64,000 nucleotides of DNA from Gemmatimonadota bacterium. Lineage in GTDB: Bacteria; Gemmatimonadota; Gemmatimonadetes; Longimicrobiales; Gaopeijiaceae. The notes beneath the pieces were generated by a model. That model did no database searches. It saw only the letters and a list, made by a program, of their open reading frames with translations, and had not been told where the DNA came from. A program made the position numbers and the translations under genes. Below, one piece after another: positions 62,979 to 64,000 of this stretch. How positions within the stretch are numbered: the stretch's first letter is position 1; the number at the start of each line of letters is the position of its first letter. Location: positions 50,804 to 114,803 of the forward strand of contig JAPPGZ010000071.1 in NCBI GenBank assembly GCA_028874905.1, read 5' to 3'.

Positions 62979-64000
62979 TCAGGTGCGAGCCCTCGGGCGA
63001 CTCTCCAGAGCCTTCCTAAGCTGTCCCGCGTCGGCCTGCTGATAGCAGCGCAGAACCGTCTGGGGATTCTTCCAGCCGCCAAGCTCACAAAGCACCTTGA
63101 GCGGCAGCGCCATCAGGTCCGTGGCGAACTTGCGCCTCAGCGAGTGCCAGCCCCGGCCCGGCTTCGGCTCCAGTCCCGCGAGGTTCTGGGCCTTCTTCCA
63201 CCACAGAAAGGCGGAAACGCGGTTCGTGCTCTTCGTGGCATCGCTCGACGAAGGGAGCACCGGGCCGTTCTTCGTTCCACGGCCGATCCCCCGCGCTTCC
63301 TCCAAGACGGCGAGCGCCTCGGTGGTCAATGGGGTGGTGTGTTCGTACCCCGTCTTCTCGTGCTCCGCCCTCCACCGGATGGTCTTGTCCTCGAAGTCGA
63401 TGTCGGGCCACCTGAGCTTGCGGATGGCTCCGATCCTGTGCCCGGTCTCGTGCGCCAGCACGAGTGCGACGCGGAAGCGCCACCCGACTTTCCGGGAAAC
63501 CCCGAGCAGCGCCCGGTACTCGCCCTCGGTGAGGACGACCCGGTTGGGGTTCTTCTCGACGGGCTTCCGGAGACCCTTCAGCGGGTTGGAGTCGAGGAGG
63601 AGCTTCCCCTCCTCGTCCCTGGACCCCGCGGCCCAGTTGAGCACCGCCATCAGGAACGTGAGGTCCCATGCAATGGTCCGGTTGCCGACGGGCTGGCCCG
63701 AACGTCCGGCCCTGCCCGCTCTCCGTGCCTGAATGAACCGGTCCCAATCTCGTTGCGAGAGTGTTGCGGGTCTCCGGTCCCTGCCGAAGAAGTCGAGGAA
63801 CATCGCGGACGCGACCCTGTCGCGCCGCCGGGTCCGCTCGCCCTTCGTGGGCGTCGCCTCCTCACCGTACATTTCAAAAAGCCGCTCCAAGGTGAGCGGC
63901 TCGGGCTCGGCCTTGCCGTTGGGCTCGTGGAACGCGAAGCCCGCAGCGGCCTCGTCGGCCTGCCGCTTCGCGCGAGCCCAATCCCGGTGCTTCAGGGACC
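62979..64000 (-). CDS. Tyrosine recombinase / phage-type integrase (5' end outside window)
   Basis: About 339 C-terminal residues are visible and the frame stays open to the window edge. The N-terminal part (LTLERLFEMYGEE followed by RDRVASAMFLDFFGRD) is a SAM-like DNA-binding domain. The catalytic domain shows arginine in ETGHRIGAIRKLRW, HSLRRKF (H-x-x-R), a tryptophan in GGWKN where the second histidine often sits, and the nucleophile tyrosine in RCYQQAD. An apparent TTG at 63890 is not the true start because homologous-looking sequence continues upstream (RDWARAKRQADEAAAGF). Such enzymes mark integrated islands or phages; the element itself probably lies to the right. Confidence 0.88.
   Translation of the reverse strand, partial: SLKHRDWARAKRQADEAAAGFAFHEPNGKAEPEPLTLERLFEMYGEEATPTKGERTRRRDRVASAMFLDFFGRDRRPATLSQRDWDRFIQARRAGRAGRSGQPVGNRTIAWDLTFLMAVLNWAAGSRDEEGKLLLDSNPLKGLRKPVEKNPNRVVLTEGEYRALLGVSRKVGWRFRVALVLAHETGHRIGAIRKLRWPDIDFEDKTIRWRAEHEKTGYEHTTPLTTEALAVLEEARGIGRGTKNGPVLPSSSDATKSTNRVSAFLWWKKAQNLAGLEPKPGRGWHSLRRKFATDLMALPLKVLCELGGWKNPQTVLRCYQQADAGQLRKALESRPRART

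Noticed and set aside
62231..63088. 285-codon minus-strand open frame
   Set aside because: It overlaps the recombinase 3' end and has no recognisable domain, signal or ribosome binding site; too weak to call a gene.

Overview
This is a 64 kb G+C-rich bacterial window, about two thirds G+C by eye, with no tRNA, rRNA, CRISPR array or insertion sequence that I can see. The gene content points to Gemmatimonadota, with Acidobacteriota as the next choice. It has DUF1592/DUF1552 cytochrome-like pairs, several six-bladed beta-propeller lipoproteins, many exported S9 peptidases and amidohydrolases, and an acidobacterial-type (ADOP) ABC permease. This placement is inference from gene families, not from a marker gene. 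Most products carry Sec, lipoprotein or twin-arginine signals, so the window mainly encodes envelope and periplasmic degradative functions.

Layout. 1-5915: a tandem cassette of ankyrin (tail only), DUF1592 c-type cytochrome-like protein, Tat-exported DUF1552 protein and a second ankyrin protein. 5994-13846: a DUF3500 lipoprotein, a dimethylformamidase-like protein, an alpha/beta hydrolase, a beta-barrel protein and a zinc-ribbon methyltransferase. 14143-21624: a second, translationally coupled run of DUF1592, DUF1552, FmdB-type zinc ribbon, NHL propeller lipoprotein, EF-hand protein and ankyrin protein. 21658-26044: gamma-glutamyltransferase, a third ankyrin protein and a beta-lactamase-fold hydrolase. 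26204-45029: beta-propeller proteins, three S9 peptidases, two amidohydrolases, a TetR/fatty acid hydroxylase pair and an esterase. 45037-47266: a GntR/ABC transporter operon. 47483-54225: an MpaB-like oxygenase, a fourth S9 peptidase, and a dicarboxylate-type symporter with two M29/NicX-like enzymes. 54324-54665: a broken dienelactone hydrolase. 54852-62041: a five-gene efflux operon (adaptor, ATPase, sigma-54 response regulator, histidine kinase, ADOP permease) behind a good sigma-54 promoter match. 62979-64000: a tyrosine recombinase running off the right edge.

The most unusual signal is not a gene. A 24-bp palindrome, ATACTAAAC-N6-GTTTAGTAT, occurs seven times between or at the edges of genes. 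The arms are conserved and the six-base centres vary, which looks like an operator for one regulator not encoded here. At three sites it lies 83-87 bases before the start codon of an exported protein. At two others it overlaps the start codon itself. Two further palindromes with different arms but the same six-base spacer lie next to members of this family. The likely regulon covers propellers, S9 peptidase, dimethylformamidase-like and outer-membrane genes, in line with control of peptide or amide scavenging, but that function is inference.
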